A DNA stretch of 64,000 bases from Microbacterium sp. HD4P20 (GCF_019449275.2 NZ_JAHZQZ020000014.1:620001-684000), one strand, 5' to 3'; positions 33,863 through 43,594 are shown, counted from the stretch's first letter. The notes: generated from the letters alone by a model not told the origin. Numbers and translations are program-made.

Positions 33863-36421
33863 GTGAAGGCCATCCGAACGTTCACCGTCCGCCCCGTGCT
33901 CGCCGAACCCCTCGCCCCCCTGGATCGCCTCGCGTCGAACTGGCGTTGGTCGTGGAGCCGCTCCACGCACGCACTGTTCGCATCGATGCACCCGGCGCTG
34001 TGGGACGAGATCGGCGCGAATCCCGCCCGCATGCTCGGAGCGGTCGGTCAGGAGCGTCTGGACGAGCTCGCTCAGGACGAATCGTTCGTCGCCCGTGTGC
34101 GAGAAGAGGACGAACGGCTCAGCGCCTATCTCACCGGGGAACGCTGGTACCAGGGCATGGCGGGCAGCAAGCCCGCCCACATCGCGTACTTCTCCCCCGA
34201 GTTCGGCGTCGACGGCTCACTGCCGCAGTACTCCGGTGGCCTCGGCATCCTCGCCGGCGATCATCTCAAGAGCGCGTCCGACCTGGGCGTCCCCCTCACC
34301 GGGGTGGGCCTGTTCTACCGAGCCGGGTATTTCCGCCAGTCAATCGGCGACGACGGCTGGCAGCGCGAGAGCTACCCCCTCTTGGACCCGTACGGGCTGG
34401 GCCTGACGCTGCTCCGCGATCACGGCGGCTCCCCCGTCGAGATCACGCTCGACCTTCCCGGCGACCGGCGCCTGCACGCCAGGATCTGGGTGGCCGATAT
34501 CGGGCGGGTTCCGCTGCTGCTGCTCGACTCCGAGACGCCGTCGAACTCCGACGACATGCGCAAGGTCACCGACCGTCTCTACGGCGGTGGCGGCGAGCAC
34601 CGCCTGCTGCAGGAGCTGCTGCTGGGCGTCGGCGGTGTGCGCGCTGTGCGCGCATGGTGCGAGATCACCGGCCGACCGGCTCCGGAGGTGTACCACACCA
34701 ACGAGGGCCACGCCGGATTCCAGGGACTCGAGCGGATGTCGGAACTCATCACACGCGATGGGCTCACGTTCGACGAAGCGCTGGCCCAGGTTCGCGCGTC
34801 CACGGTCTTCACCACGCACACGCCGGTTCCCGCCGGCATCGACCGCTTCTCGCGCGACCTCATCGCCGGGGTGCTGGCAGGCGGTCTCTTCCAGGGCCTG
34901 GACGCCGGTCGCGCGATCGCGCTGGGGCTCGAGACCTGGGACGGCGGCGACCAGGGCGTATTCAACATGGCGGTGCTCGGCCTGCATCTCGGCCAGCACG
35001 CGAACGGCGTGTCGGTGCTGCACGGCGCGGTGAGCCGCGGCATGTTCGGGCACCTGTGGCCCGGCGTCGACACCGACGAGGTGCCGATCACGTCGATCAC
35101 CAACGGGGTGCACGCTCCCACCTGGGTGCACCCGGCCCTGAAGGCGCTGAGCGAGCGAGTGTGGGGCGACGCCTACACCGATACCCACGACTGGACCGAC
35201 CGCGAGGCGGTCACCGACGCCGAGTTGTGGGGCGTTCGCCAGCAGATGAAGGGCGCACTCGTCGCCGAAGCACGACGCCGGGTAGCCGGCTCCGTGGCCA
35301 ACGGCAATGGAGTGACGCATTCTTGGATCGGCGACCTGCTCAGCCCCGACGTGCTCACAATCGGCTTCGCGCGACGCGTGCCGACCTACAAGCGCCTCAC
35401 GCTCATGCTGCGGGACCCCGAACGCCTCACCCGGTTGCTGACCGACCCCGAGCGACCGGTGCAGATCGTGATCGGCGGCAAGTCGCATCCGGCCGACGAC
35501 TCGGGAAAGATCCTGATCCAGCAGCTGGTGCGCTACAGCCGTGACCCGAAGGTGCGGGGTCGGATCGTCTTCCTGCCCGACTACGACATCACTCTCGCCA
35601 AGGACCTGTACCCCGGCTGCGACGTGTGGCTGAACAACCCGCTGCGCCCGCTCGAGGCCTGCGGGACGAGCGGTATGAAGGCCGCGCTCAACGGCGCGCT
35701 GAACCTGTCGATCCTCGACGGCTGGTGGGACGAGTGGTTCGACGGCGAGAACGGCTGGGCAATCCCCAGCGCCGACACCGCAGCGAATGACGAGGAGCGC
35801 GACGACGCCGAGGCGGCGTCCCTGTACGACCTCATCGAGAACCAGCTGGTGCCGAAGTTCTACGAGCGTGAGGGCGGCATCCCGCTCGCGTGGCTGGGCA
35901 TGGTGCGCCACACCATGACGGACCTCGGAACCAAAGCCACGAGCGACAGGATGGTGAAGGACTACGTCCAGCGACTGTACGTGCCGGCAGCCGCGCACGA
36001 TGCTGCGCTGCGGGCCGACGGCTTCGGCCAGGCCAAGGCGCTCGCGGCCTTCATCGGGCGCGTGAAGGATGCGTGGAGCCGTATCTCGATCGCGAGCGTA
36101 GACAGCTCCGGCATCCCTCAGCAGGCGCAGGCCGGCGACACGCTCGAAGTGCGGGCCGACGTGCGGCTGGACGGACTGTCGCCCGAGGACGTTGCGGTCG
36201 AACTGGTCTACGGCCGCACGGACGAGGACGACGCCCTGGCGGCTGAGCACTCGGTGCACCGCCTGGTGCCGGCGGGATCGGCGGTCGACGGGGTCGTGAC
36301 GTTCACGGGTGCTCTGCCGCTCAACGTCACAGGCACGTTCGGCTACGCGGTGCGCGTCGTGCCGCGGCACGAGCAACTGGTGTCTCCGGTGGAGCTGGGC
36401 CTGGTGACGTACGCCTCCTGA
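33863..36421 (+). CDS. glgP: alpha-glucan (glycogen/maltodextrin) phosphorylase
   Basis: Releases glucose 1-phosphate from alpha-1,4-glucans. The 852-residue product has the DUF3417 N-terminal extension of the actinobacterial/archaeal-type phosphorylases (PLDRLASNWRWSWSRSTHALF). The catalytic core follows with YFSPEFGVDGSLPQYSGGLGILAGDH, VYHTNEGHAGFQ, FTTHTPVPAGID and ITNGVHAPTWV. The PLP lysine is Lys606 in EACGTSGMKAALNGALNLS. The GTG at 33863 is supported by the -10 hexamer six bases upstream. A LacI-type operator in the promoter suggests sugar-responsive repression. Confidence 0.94.
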   Translation: MKAIRTFTVRPVLAEPLAPLDRLASNWRWSWSRSTHALFASMHPALWDEIGANPARMLGAVGQERLDELAQDESFVARVREEDERLSAYLTGERWYQGMAGSKPAHIAYFSPEFGVDGSLPQYSGGLGILAGDHLKSASDLGVPLTGVGLFYRAGYFRQSIGDDGWQRESYPLLDPYGLGLTLLRDHGGSPVEITLDLPGDRRLHARIWVADIGRVPLLLLDSETPSNSDDMRKVTDRLYGGGGEHRLLQELLLGVGGVRAVRAWCEITGRPAPEVYHTNEGHAGFQGLERMSELITRDGLTFDEALAQVRASTVFTTHTPVPAGIDRFSRDLIAGVLAGGLFQGLDAGRAIALGLETWDGGDQGVFNMAVLGLHLGQHANGVSVLHGAVSRGMFGHLWPGVDTDEVPITSITNGVHAPTWVHPALKALSERVWGDAYTDTHDWTDREAVTDAELWGVRQQMKGALVAEARRRVAGSVANGNGVTHSWIGDLLSPDVLTIGFARRVPTYKRLTLMLRDPERLTRLLTDPERPVQIVIGGKSHPADDSGKILIQQLVRYSRDPKVRGRIVFLPDYDITLAKDLYPGCDVWLNNPLRPLEACGTSGMKAALNGALNLSILDGWWDEWFDGENGWAIPSADTAANDEERDDAEAASLYDLIENQLVPKFYEREGGIPLAWLGMVRHTMTDLGTKATSDRMVKDYVQRLYVPAAAHDAALRADGFGQAKALAAFIGRVKDAWSRISIASVDSSGIPQQAQAGDTLEVRADVRLDGLSPEDVAVELVYGRTDEDDALAAEHSVHRLVPAGSAVDGVVTFTGALPLNVTGTFGYAVRVVPRHEQLVSPVELGLVTYAS

Positions 36422-36477
36422 GCGTCACTCCTGCACGCTCGCCGGATTAAATCGTTCCAATCTCCGGCGCGAAACCA

Positions 36478-36526
36478 TTGACCGCGGGGTCGGACTCGTC
36501 TACTGTCGGCGCGGAAAGCGTATTCC
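36478..36526 (+). promoter_or_regulatory. promoter and candidate operator of the PL11 lyase gene
   Basis: TTGACC (36478-36483) and TACTGT (36501-36506) are separated by 17 bases, a near-ideal housekeeping promoter. Just downstream, GGAAAGCGTATTCC (36513-36526) is a partial palindrome centred on GC, placed over the expected transcription start as a repressor site would be. A second imperfect LacI-like site may lie at 36447-36462. Confidence 0.6.
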
Positions 36527-36546
36527 ACCGACCGAGGGACTCGACG

Positions 36547-39072
36547 ATGAACCTCCGCAGAACATCCGTCCGCGCACTCGTGGCAGGTACCGCCGCGTGC
36601 GCCCTTGCCGTCGGGCTCGCTCCGCCGGCGTACGCAGAAGCGCCCACCCCCAGCAGCCAGCTCGAAGCGCTCGATCGCGGTCTGGTCGCCGTCGCGACCG
36701 AGGAGGGCGTCTTCCTCAGCTGGCGCCTGCTCGCGACCGAGGCCGGCCCCGCCACCGATACGGGGGTGAGCGGGCCGTCGTTCGCGGTGTTCCGCGACGG
36801 CCAGCGCATCGCGACAGTCGACGCCAGCACGAACTACGCCGACCCGGAAGGCACGACGTCGTCGACCTACACGGTGGCCCCCGCCTGGCACGACATCACG
36901 GGCGAGCAGTCGGCGCCTACATCGGTGTGGAGCGAAGGCTTCTACGACCTGCCGCTGCGCAAGCCGGACGACGGCGTGACCCCGGCAGGCGAGGCGTACA
37001 CCTACGCGGCGAACGACGCCTCCGTCGCCGATGTGGACGGCGACGGAGCACTCGAGTTCGTCATCAAGTGGGACCCGTCCAACGCCAAGGACGTGTCGCA
37101 GAAGGGATACACCGGTCCGGTGTACATCGACACCTACGAACTCGACGGCACGCTGCTGAACCGCATCGACCTGGGCGTCAACATCCGCGCCGGCGCCCAC
37201 TACACGCAGTTCATGGTCTACGACTTCGACGGCGACGGGCGATCCGAGACGATGCTGAAGACCGCCCCGGGCACCACCTCGATCCAATACGACGCCGGCG
37301 GAGCCGTCGTCGCCGAAGCGAGCATCACGATGCCCGCCGAAGATGTCGCAGCCGGCTACTCGCACGCCGATGACTATCGCCTGAGCGCTGCCGGCTACCG
37401 GGAGCACCTCATCGAGATGTTCCAGGGATGGTCGGAGCATCCTGAAGTCGTCGCCGGCACGTGGCCCGCCACGCTCGAGGAGGCGTTCGGCATCCCCATC
37501 GAGCACGAGTATCCCCTCTCGACCGAGTCGGCGACCGCGCTGGCCGACTACTTCATCACCACGTACGCGCCCGCCCGGAGCGGGCGCAACGACCTGACCA
37601 CGTTCGAGGGCTTCATCCTCGACGGACCGGAGTACCTCACGGTGTTCGACTCGGCCACCGGCGCCGAGCTCGAGACAGTGCGGTATGAGCCCGGGCGCGG
37701 CGACGACGGCCTGCTGTGGGGCGACTACGCGATGTCCCGCATCGAGCCCGGCAACCGCGTGGATCGCTTCCTCGCGGGCGTCGCCTACCTCGACGGAGTC
37801 CGCCCGTCGGCCGTCTTCGCGCGCGGCTACTACACCCGCGCGACGATCGCGGCGTACGACTGGGACGGCGAGCACCTGCAGCAGCGCTGGTTCGTCGACA
37901 GCGGGCACGTGCCCATGACGAATCCGTTCAACGACGGCCCGCACGGGCGTGACGGGACCGATCCGGAGTACGGCACGCTCACGACGCAGGGCTTCCACTC
38001 GCTGAGCGCCTCCGATGTGGACGGCGACGGAAAGCAGGAGATCGTCTACGGCGCCGCCACCATCGACGACGACGGCGGTCTGCTCTACAGCTCCTTCGAC
38101 GTTCTGCCCGAGGGCAGCGCCGCACCCGGCGACAACGTGCGCCTGGGGCACGGCGACGCGATGCACGTCACCGACATCGACCCGGATCGCCCGGGCCTGG
38201 AGATCTGGACGGTGCACGAGGGTGGCGCCTACGCGCCGTACGGCTCAGCGATGCGGGATGCTGCGACCGGCGAGGTTCTCTTCGGCGCCTACTCGGGTCG
38301 CGACACCGGCCGCGGCATGATCGGCGACGTGCGCGCCGATGTGCCGGGCATCGAGGTCTGGGCGAGTATGCCCAACGGCACCGACGGCTCAGGTCTGCTG
38401 AGCGCGACCGGCGGCGCGCTCGAGCCGTCGACACCCGGCACCAACCAGTCGATCCGCTGGGCCGCCGATCTCACCACGCAGGTGGTGAACGGCTCCGGCG
38501 ATGCAACCCCGACGATCGACGACTGGACGCGCGGGACCCTCCTCACGGCCGAAGGCACCCGCACGAACAACGGCACCAAGGGCAATCCGTCTCTCGTGGC
38601 CGACGTCCTGGGCGACTGGCGCGAAGAGCTGGTGGTTCGAACCGTCGACTCGAGTGCGGTGCGCATCTACACCAGCACCGAGGTCACGACCCACAAGCTG
38701 CCGACGCTCCTGCACGACGCGCAGTACCGGGCCGAGGTCGCGCGTCAGAACACGACCTACAACCAGCCGTCCTACACGAGCTACTACCTCGCGAGCGACA
38801 TGGACTTCGCGAACGTGCCGGTGCGCACCGAGGCGGCCACACCGCGGGCGCCGAGGTTCATCGACCCGCGGGGATCGCTGGCGGACTTCGTGATCGTGGT
38901 GCCCGACCGCCGCTTCGACTACTACGTCGACGGCGAGAAGGTGCGCGCCCCGCTCGTCAGAGTCGCGCGGGGCGAGGAGGTCACCGTCACCGCCGTGCCG
39001 AAGGCCGGCATCTCGGTGGCCGCGGGCGCCGAGTCGACCTGGACGTACACTTTCAGCGCCGGCCGGCGCTGA
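36547..39072 (+). CDS. secreted rhamnogalacturonan lyase, polysaccharide lyase family 11
   Basis: An 841-residue exported pectin-backbone lyase. The Sec signal peptide (MNLRRTSVRALVAGTAACAL... ending near PPAYA) is followed by an Ig-like N-terminal domain. The PL11 beta-propeller carries repeated calcium-type loops (DVDGDGALEFVIKWDPSN; DFDGDGRSETMLKTAPG; DVDGDGKQEIVYG) and TPTIDDWTRGTLL. The tail after residue 780 looks like a further small beta domain. ATG at 36547 follows GAGGGAC. It points to use of plant cell-wall material, as in plant- or soil-associated Microbacteriaceae. Confidence 0.9.
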   Translation: MNLRRTSVRALVAGTAACALAVGLAPPAYAEAPTPSSQLEALDRGLVAVATEEGVFLSWRLLATEAGPATDTGVSGPSFAVFRDGQRIATVDASTNYADPEGTTSSTYTVAPAWHDITGEQSAPTSVWSEGFYDLPLRKPDDGVTPAGEAYTYAANDASVADVDGDGALEFVIKWDPSNAKDVSQKGYTGPVYIDTYELDGTLLNRIDLGVNIRAGAHYTQFMVYDFDGDGRSETMLKTAPGTTSIQYDAGGAVVAEASITMPAEDVAAGYSHADDYRLSAAGYREHLIEMFQGWSEHPEVVAGTWPATLEEAFGIPIEHEYPLSTESATALADYFITTYAPARSGRNDLTTFEGFILDGPEYLTVFDSATGAELETVRYEPGRGDDGLLWGDYAMSRIEPGNRVDRFLAGVAYLDGVRPSAVFARGYYTRATIAAYDWDGEHLQQRWFVDSGHVPMTNPFNDGPHGRDGTDPEYGTLTTQGFHSLSASDVDGDGKQEIVYGAATIDDDGGLLYSSFDVLPEGSAAPGDNVRLGHGDAMHVTDIDPDRPGLEIWTVHEGGAYAPYGSAMRDAATGEVLFGAYSGRDTGRGMIGDVRADVPGIEVWASMPNGTDGSGLLSATGGALEPSTPGTNQSIRWAADLTTQVVNGSGDATPTIDDWTRGTLLTAEGTRTNNGTKGNPSLVADVLGDWREELVVRTVDSSAVRIYTSTEVTTHKLPTLLHDAQYRAEVARQNTTYNQPSYTSYYLASDMDFANVPVRTEAATPRAPRFIDPRGSLADFVIVVPDRRFDYYVDGEKVRAPLVRVARGEEVTVTAVPKAGISVAAGAESTWTYTFSAGRR

Positions 39073-39080
39073 TCACGCCG

Positions 39081-39132
39081 ACGGATGCCTCGGCACAGGC
39101 TGGCCGGTCCAGTCCGGTGCCGAGGCATCCGT
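39081..39132. terminator. hairpin after the PL11 lyase gene
   Basis: Perfect 16-base arms (39081-39096 and 39117-39132) beginning ACGGATGCCTCGGCAC flank a 20-base loop. No T-run. The stem again pairs GGATGCC with GGCATCC. Confidence 0.75.
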
Positions 39133-39142
39133 TCGCGCCCCT

Positions 39143-39148
39143 TAGGCT
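39143..39148 (+). promoter_or_regulatory. -10 hexamer that decides the amidotransferase start
   Basis: TAGGCT is followed directly by GTG at 39149 and, six bases on, by a second GTG at 39155. The usual six-base spacing seen elsewhere in the window favours 39155. Confidence 0.55.
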
Positions 39149-39154
39149 GTGCAG

Positions 39155-39886
39155 GTGAAGCCCTTCGTCCTCCTCGCCACTCGAGCCGAGGACGTCCCCG
39201 CCGACGAGGAGTACGCACTCTTCCTCCGCTACAGCGGGCTCGAGGAGCGCGATCTGGTGCGCGTGCGGCTCGAGGCCGGACCGATGCCGCGACTGGACCT
39301 CGACGGCCTCTCGGGCATCTTCGTCGGCGGCGGTCCGTTCAACGCCTCCGACCCTGTCGAGACGAAGTCGCCGGTTCAGCGGCGGGTCGAGGCCGAGTTC
39401 GATGTGCTCCTGGACGAGGTCGTGGCGCGGGACTTCCCCTTCCTCGGGGCCTGCTACGGCGTCGGCACCCTCGGTGCTCACCAGGGCGCCGTGATCGACC
39501 GCCGCTACGGCGAGCCGATCAGCGTCGTACCCGTCGCCAAGACGCGGGCCGGAGCATCCGACCCCCTTCTCGACGATCTGCCGGTGAGGTTCGACGCGTT
39601 CGTCGGCCACAAGGAGGCGATCTCGCAGCTGCCGGCCACCGCGACGCTGCTGGCCTCGTCGCCGGCGTGCCCGGTGCAGATGTTCCGGGTCGGCGCGAAC
39701 GTGTATGCCACGCAGTTCCACCCCGAGCTCGACGTCGAGGGCATCACGACGCGCATCCACGCCTACGCCGGGCACGGCTACTTCGGTGCCGACGAGCTCG
39801 AGCTCACTCTGGCTGCCGTGCACCGGGCCGCGGTCTCTCACCCGAGCCGCCTGCTGCGCGCCTTCGTCGAGCGATACGCACGATAG
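39155..39886 (+). CDS. class I glutamine amidotransferase-like protein
   Basis: A 243-residue stand-alone GATase1 protein, resembling the glutaminase part of GMP synthase. The nucleophile elbow is LGACYGVGTLG, and the catalytic His/Glu pair is ATQFHPELDV. No synthetase domain is fused or adjacent, so the ammonia acceptor is unknown; similar stand-alone proteins are annotated 'glutamine amidotransferase' or gamma-glutamyl hydrolase-like. The start is taken as GTG 39155 (MKPFVLLATRAED). The hairpin upstream separates it from the lyase gene. Confidence 0.84.
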   Translation: MKPFVLLATRAEDVPADEEYALFLRYSGLEERDLVRVRLEAGPMPRLDLDGLSGIFVGGGPFNASDPVETKSPVQRRVEAEFDVLLDEVVARDFPFLGACYGVGTLGAHQGAVIDRRYGEPISVVPVAKTRAGASDPLLDDLPVRFDAFVGHKEAISQLPATATLLASSPACPVQMFRVGANVYATQFHPELDVEGITTRIHAYAGHGYFGADELELTLAAVHRAAVSHPSRLLRAFVERYAR

Positions 39887-39922
39887 GTCGAGCGATACGC
39901 ACGATAGAAGGGGCGCTGCCCC

Positions 39923-40657
39923 TCATCCGGTGACGACACGTGCGACGGACGCCTCCCCCGCCGGCACGAAGCCTTCCAGCTCCGGTCCGAGTCCGATGTC
40001 GGCGAGTACGAGCTCTCCGGCCAGCTCGGGGCCTCTGCCCGTGACGAGGCCGGCCTTGACGGCACCGAACGTGACCGTGACGGATGCCGGCAGGACATGC
40101 GCGCCGCTCTCTCCGGTGTCGGGGTGAAGGCCGCTGGGCAGATCCACGGCGATCACGCGCGAGCGTCCGGCGCGCACGGCCGGAAGCAGCGCGTCAACTG
40201 CCTCCCGCGCGTTGCCGCGAAGCTCGAGGTCGGTCGTCCCGATTCCGAGGATCCCGTCGAGGATGATGTCGTACGCCTCAGCTGCCTCTCTCACCGCGGG
40301 GATCTCCACTCGCCGTGCGCCCGCGCCCAGAGCTGCGGCGAGCCCGGTCTCGTTCACACGCACCCCGACGGTCAGTACGTCGACGTCCAGCTCGTCGGCC
40401 AGGATGGCAGCCGCGTACAGCGCGTCGCCGCCGTTGTCGCCGCTGCCGGCGAGAACGAGCACGTGACGGGCATGGGCGGTGTGGATCGGATGCGGCGACG
40501 AAACCTCTCCGTCGACCTCGTCCGCGTCGCGGGACAGGCCGCGGACGACCTCCGCGAGAGCGGCTGCGGCGCGCCCCATGAGAGGTTGCTCCGCAGCGAG
40601 CAGCGGGGCCTCCGCGATCCGCACCTGCTCGGCGGTGAACACCGGTACCTGCGTCAC
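39923..40657 (-). CDS. nnrE: NAD(P)H-hydrate epimerase (YjeF N-terminal domain)
   Basis: Repairs damaged NAD(P)H by epimerising the R-hydrate. The 244-residue product has the epimerase domain only: QVRIAEAPLLAAEQPLMGRAA, the phosphate loop VLVLAGSGDNGGDALYAA, DIILDGILGIGTT and IAVDLPSGLHPDTGE. No dehydratase domain is fused, so the partner dehydratase must be elsewhere. Its GTG overlaps the stop of the YihY gene (GTGA), so the pair is translationally coupled. Confidence 0.9.
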   Translation of the reverse strand: MTQVPVFTAEQVRIAEAPLLAAEQPLMGRAAAALAEVVRGLSRDADEVDGEVSSPHPIHTAHARHVLVLAGSGDNGGDALYAAAILADELDVDVLTVGVRVNETGLAAALGAGARRVEIPAVREAAEAYDIILDGILGIGTTDLELRGNAREAVDALLPAVRAGRSRVIAVDLPSGLHPDTGESGAHVLPASVTVTFGAVKAGLVTGRGPELAGELVLADIGLGPELEGFVPAGEASVARVVTG

Positions 40658-41721
40658 GCGTGCGCCCCCTCCGGGTCGTGTCCGGAGTCGTCGTCCGATC
40701 CGTCGTCTTCCTTCGCGGCGGCGCGCGCGTCCGCTCTCTCGGCCGCCGCCGCCTTGCGTGCGAGCCGCAGCTCCTCGGCTGCGACGGCCGCCGCATCCTC
40801 CGCCTGACGCACCCGTCGAATGGCGAACGTGGGAGATCCGTGCCGCTCGCGCACTCTATCCACGCGCTCACGCTCACCGACGATCACCCATGTTCCCGCC
40901 AAGAGCATCACGTGTGCCGAGAGATTGAGCCAGATCAGGAGGGCGATGAGCGACGCGAACGACGCCAGCAGCGGGTTCGTGTCGGCGCCGCCGATGAAGA
41001 GGCCCGACAGCTGCTGAAGCACGATCAGCCCGACCGCTCCCACGAACGCCCCTGACCACAGCGATCTCGGGTGCGCGCGCACCCCGCTCAAGGAGACGAA
41101 GGCGAGCGCGATCACCGCCATGTCGAGCGCGAACACCACGAGGATCGACACGGCGCGCGTCGCGAGGTCGGCGACAGGTTCGCGACTGATACCCAGCCAG
41201 TCCAGCACGGTTCCCGCGAACGCCGTGCCGGCGAACGTGGCGCCGGCCGTCAGGACGAATCCACCCCCGATCGCCAGGGCGAGGGCGAGGTTGCGCAAGA
41301 TCACCCACAGGAACATCATGTCGTCGTGCACGTCGTCCGCGAGCGTGCGCAGCGCGTTGCGCAGGGAGCCGATCGCGCCGATCGATGCACCGACGAGAGC
41401 GACGAGTGCGATGATCCCTGCCACGGTGAAGCCGGCGGGCGCATCGATCTCGCTGACGTCGACCACACCATCTGGCCCGACCAGGCCCGGGATGGCGGCA
41501 TCCACCGAGCGCACCAAGGAATCCATCGCCTGCGGGTTGCCGCTCAGCCACAGCGCCACGAAAGAGAAGCCCAGCAGGACTCCTGCGAACACCGAGAACA
41601 GCGTGCGGTACGTGACGCTGTCCGCCAGCATCGGCCCGCGCCGCTCGGAGTAGTGCAGCAGCACCCGTACCGGCTTGAGCGACAACGCCCAAGCCGTCAT
41701 CCGCTTGATCAGGTCACCCAT
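40654..41721 (-). CDS. YihY/BrkB-family membrane protein
   Basis: A 355-residue polytopic membrane protein of the YihY/UPF0761 (former 'ribonuclease BN') family; true function unknown. It begins MGDLIKRMTAWALSLKPVRV and has about six membrane helices, with the conserved SERRGPMLADSVTYRTLFSVFAGVLL segment near residue 25-50. The C-terminal 90 residues are hydrophilic and charged with an Ala/Glu/Arg-rich coiled-coil-like stretch. ATG at 41721 is preferred; the open frame to 42138 overlaps the divergent pilB. Confidence 0.87.
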   Translation of the reverse strand: MGDLIKRMTAWALSLKPVRVLLHYSERRGPMLADSVTYRTLFSVFAGVLLGFSFVALWLSGNPQAMDSLVRSVDAAIPGLVGPDGVVDVSEIDAPAGFTVAGIIALVALVGASIGAIGSLRNALRTLADDVHDDMMFLWVILRNLALALAIGGGFVLTAGATFAGTAFAGTVLDWLGISREPVADLATRAVSILVVFALDMAVIALAFVSLSGVRAHPRSLWSGAFVGAVGLIVLQQLSGLFIGGADTNPLLASFASLIALLIWLNLSAHVMLLAGTWVIVGERERVDRVRERHGSPTFAIRRVRQAEDAAAVAAEELRLARKAAAAERADARAAAKEDDGSDDDSGHDPEGAHA

Positions 41722-41841
41722 GCGCGTCACCCTACCGAGCCGCGAGAATCCGCGGTCCCGGCTTGACGCGCGCGCCGCGGTATGTCCATGGGGAGCCGGT
41801 CCGGTGCGCACTGCCCTCGGCAGGGTCGGCGCCCATCGCCC

Positions 41842-41849
41842 GGGGGGGG
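41842..41849 (+). repeat. run of eight G upstream of pilB
   Basis: An uninterrupted G8 lies 53 bases before the pilB start, in the divergent region with the YihY gene. Runs of this kind can slip during replication; whether this one does cannot be judged from one sequence. Confidence 0.6.
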
Positions 41850-41902
41850 AAGAGCATTGCCGTCGGAATCTGCCCAGCAGCCGCATCCGCGGAGAACCTA
41901 AG

Positions 41903-43594
41903 ATGAGCGTGGAAAGGTGGCCGGTGAGAGGACTCGCGCAGACGCTGGTGCGAACCGGCGTGGTCGATGCCGACGACATGTCGGATGTCGTCGCTCGCGC
42001 CGGCGAGGGCGCCGAGCTACGGCACGAGATCGTCACGGCACGGCTGGCCACCGAGACCCAGATCGCCCAGGCGATCGCCGAGCAGTCCGGGCGGCCATTC
42101 GTCGACCTCGGCTCGACCACCCTCGACTCCGACATCATCGCGCTCGTGCCGGCTGCACTCTGCCGGCGCTACCAAGTCATTCCCATCGCCCGGGGTCGAC
42201 GCCAGCTCACGGTCGGCATGCTCGACCCCGGCGACCTGATCGCGCTGGACGACCTGGCGACCGCCACCGACCTGAACATCGTGCCCGCCGTCGTCGCCGC
42301 CGACGCCCTCGCAGCGGCGTTCACTCGCTTCCTCCGCTCCGACGAGGAGCTGAGCGATCTCTCCGAGCAGATCGGTGAGAGCGCGGCCGTCGACGCGGGG
42401 CCCGGCGGCACCGAGTCCATCGAGGACCAGACGGGTGACGCACCGATCGTGCGCTTCGTCAATCTGCTGGTCACCCAGGCCATCAACGACCGGGCAAGCG
42501 ACATCCACATCGAGCCCGGCGAGCGCCAGCTCACCGTTCGCTATCGCATCGACGGGGTGCTGCACGAGATGCAGAAGGCCGACCGCGCCATCCAGGACGG
42601 GGTGATCTCGCGCCTGAAGATCATGGCGTCGATCGACATCGCCGAGCGCCGCAAGCCCCAGGACGGGCGACTGTCGGTGCACCACGACGGCCGCCAGGTC
42701 GACCTGCGCCTCGCGACCCTGCCCACGGTGTGGGGCGAGAAGATCGTCATGCGCATCCTCGACAACCGGGCGCAGTCGCTGACGATGGGCGACCTGCGGT
42801 TCTCCATGGTCAACGAGAAGCGCTTTCGTGAGGCGATCACCCGCCCCCACGGCATGGTGCTCGTGACGGGCCCGACAGGCTCGGGCAAGTCGACCACGCT
42901 GTACACCGCGCTCAACACCGTCGCGAACCCGCGTATCAACGTCATCACCGTCGAGGACCCGGTCGAGTACCGTATGGCCGGCATCAACCAGGTGCAGGTG
43001 AACCCCCGCGCCGGCATGACCTTCCAGGCGGCGCTGCGATCGATCCTGCGCTCCGACCCCGACGTGGTCCTGGTCGGCGAGATCCGCGACAAAGAGACGG
43101 CGACCATCTCCATCGAAGCGGCGCTGACCGGTCATCTCGTGCTCTCGACGCTGCACACGAACGACGCTCCCAGCGCCCTGACACGATTGACTGAGATCGG
43201 CTGTGAGCCCTTCCTCGTCGGCACCGCCCTCTCGGCGGTGGTCGCCCAGCGGCTGGCGCGACGCCTGTGCCTGAAATGCCGCGAGGCGTACCGCGAGTCT
43301 CGTGAGGCGCTCGAGTCGGTGCGGTTCCCGTTCCATCCGTCGGATCCGCCGGTGCTGTACCGCGCCGTCGGCTGCAATGCCTGCTCGGGCACCGGCTACA
43401 GCGGGCGCGTGGCGCTCCACGAGGTGATGACGCTCAGCGAGGGCATCGAGCAGCTCGTCGTCGCCCACGCGACGGGCAGCGACATGCGTGCGCTGGCGAT
43501 CGAGGAGGGCATGGTGTCGCTGCGAGAAGACGGCTTCAGCAAGGTCGCCGAAGGCATCACGACGATCGAAGAGGTTCTGCGCGTCGCGATCTGA
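41903..43594 (+). CDS. pilB: type IV pilus extension ATPase PilB
   Basis: Hexameric ATPase of the GspE/PilB family, 563 residues, driving pilus assembly. An N-terminal T2SSE_N/MshEN-like domain (GLAQTLVRTGVVDADDM; ETQIAQAIAEQSGRPFVDL) precedes the motor. The motor has Walker A GPTGSGKSTTLYTAL, the Asp box VEDPVEY, Walker B ILRSDPDVVLVGEIRD and the His box LVLSTLHTNDAPSAL. The Cys pairs CLKC and CNAC form the zinc site typical of PilB rather than PilT. ATG at 41903 has GGAG eight bases upstream. It faces pilC instead of preceding it in one operon. Confidence 0.94.
   Translation: MSVERWPVRGLAQTLVRTGVVDADDMSDVVARAGEGAELRHEIVTARLATETQIAQAIAEQSGRPFVDLGSTTLDSDIIALVPAALCRRYQVIPIARGRRQLTVGMLDPGDLIALDDLATATDLNIVPAVVAADALAAAFTRFLRSDEELSDLSEQIGESAAVDAGPGGTESIEDQTGDAPIVRFVNLLVTQAINDRASDIHIEPGERQLTVRYRIDGVLHEMQKADRAIQDGVISRLKIMASIDIAERRKPQDGRLSVHHDGRQVDLRLATLPTVWGEKIVMRILDNRAQSLTMGDLRFSMVNEKRFREAITRPHGMVLVTGPTGSGKSTTLYTALNTVANPRINVITVEDPVEYRMAGINQVQVNPRAGMTFQAALRSILRSDPDVVLVGEIRDKETATISIEAALTGHLVLSTLHTNDAPSALTRLTEIGCEPFLVGTALSAVVAQRLARRLCLKCREAYRESREALESVRFPFHPSDPPVLYRAVGCNACSGTGYSGRVALHEVMTLSEGIEQLVVAHATGSDMRALAIEEGMVSLREDGFSKVAEGITTIEEVLRVAI

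Noticed and set aside
34340..38217. Two long minus-strand open frames (678 and 624 residues) opposite glgP and the PL11 lyase
   Set aside because: Both mirror well-supported plus-strand genes and show His/Arg/Val-rich low-information sequence.
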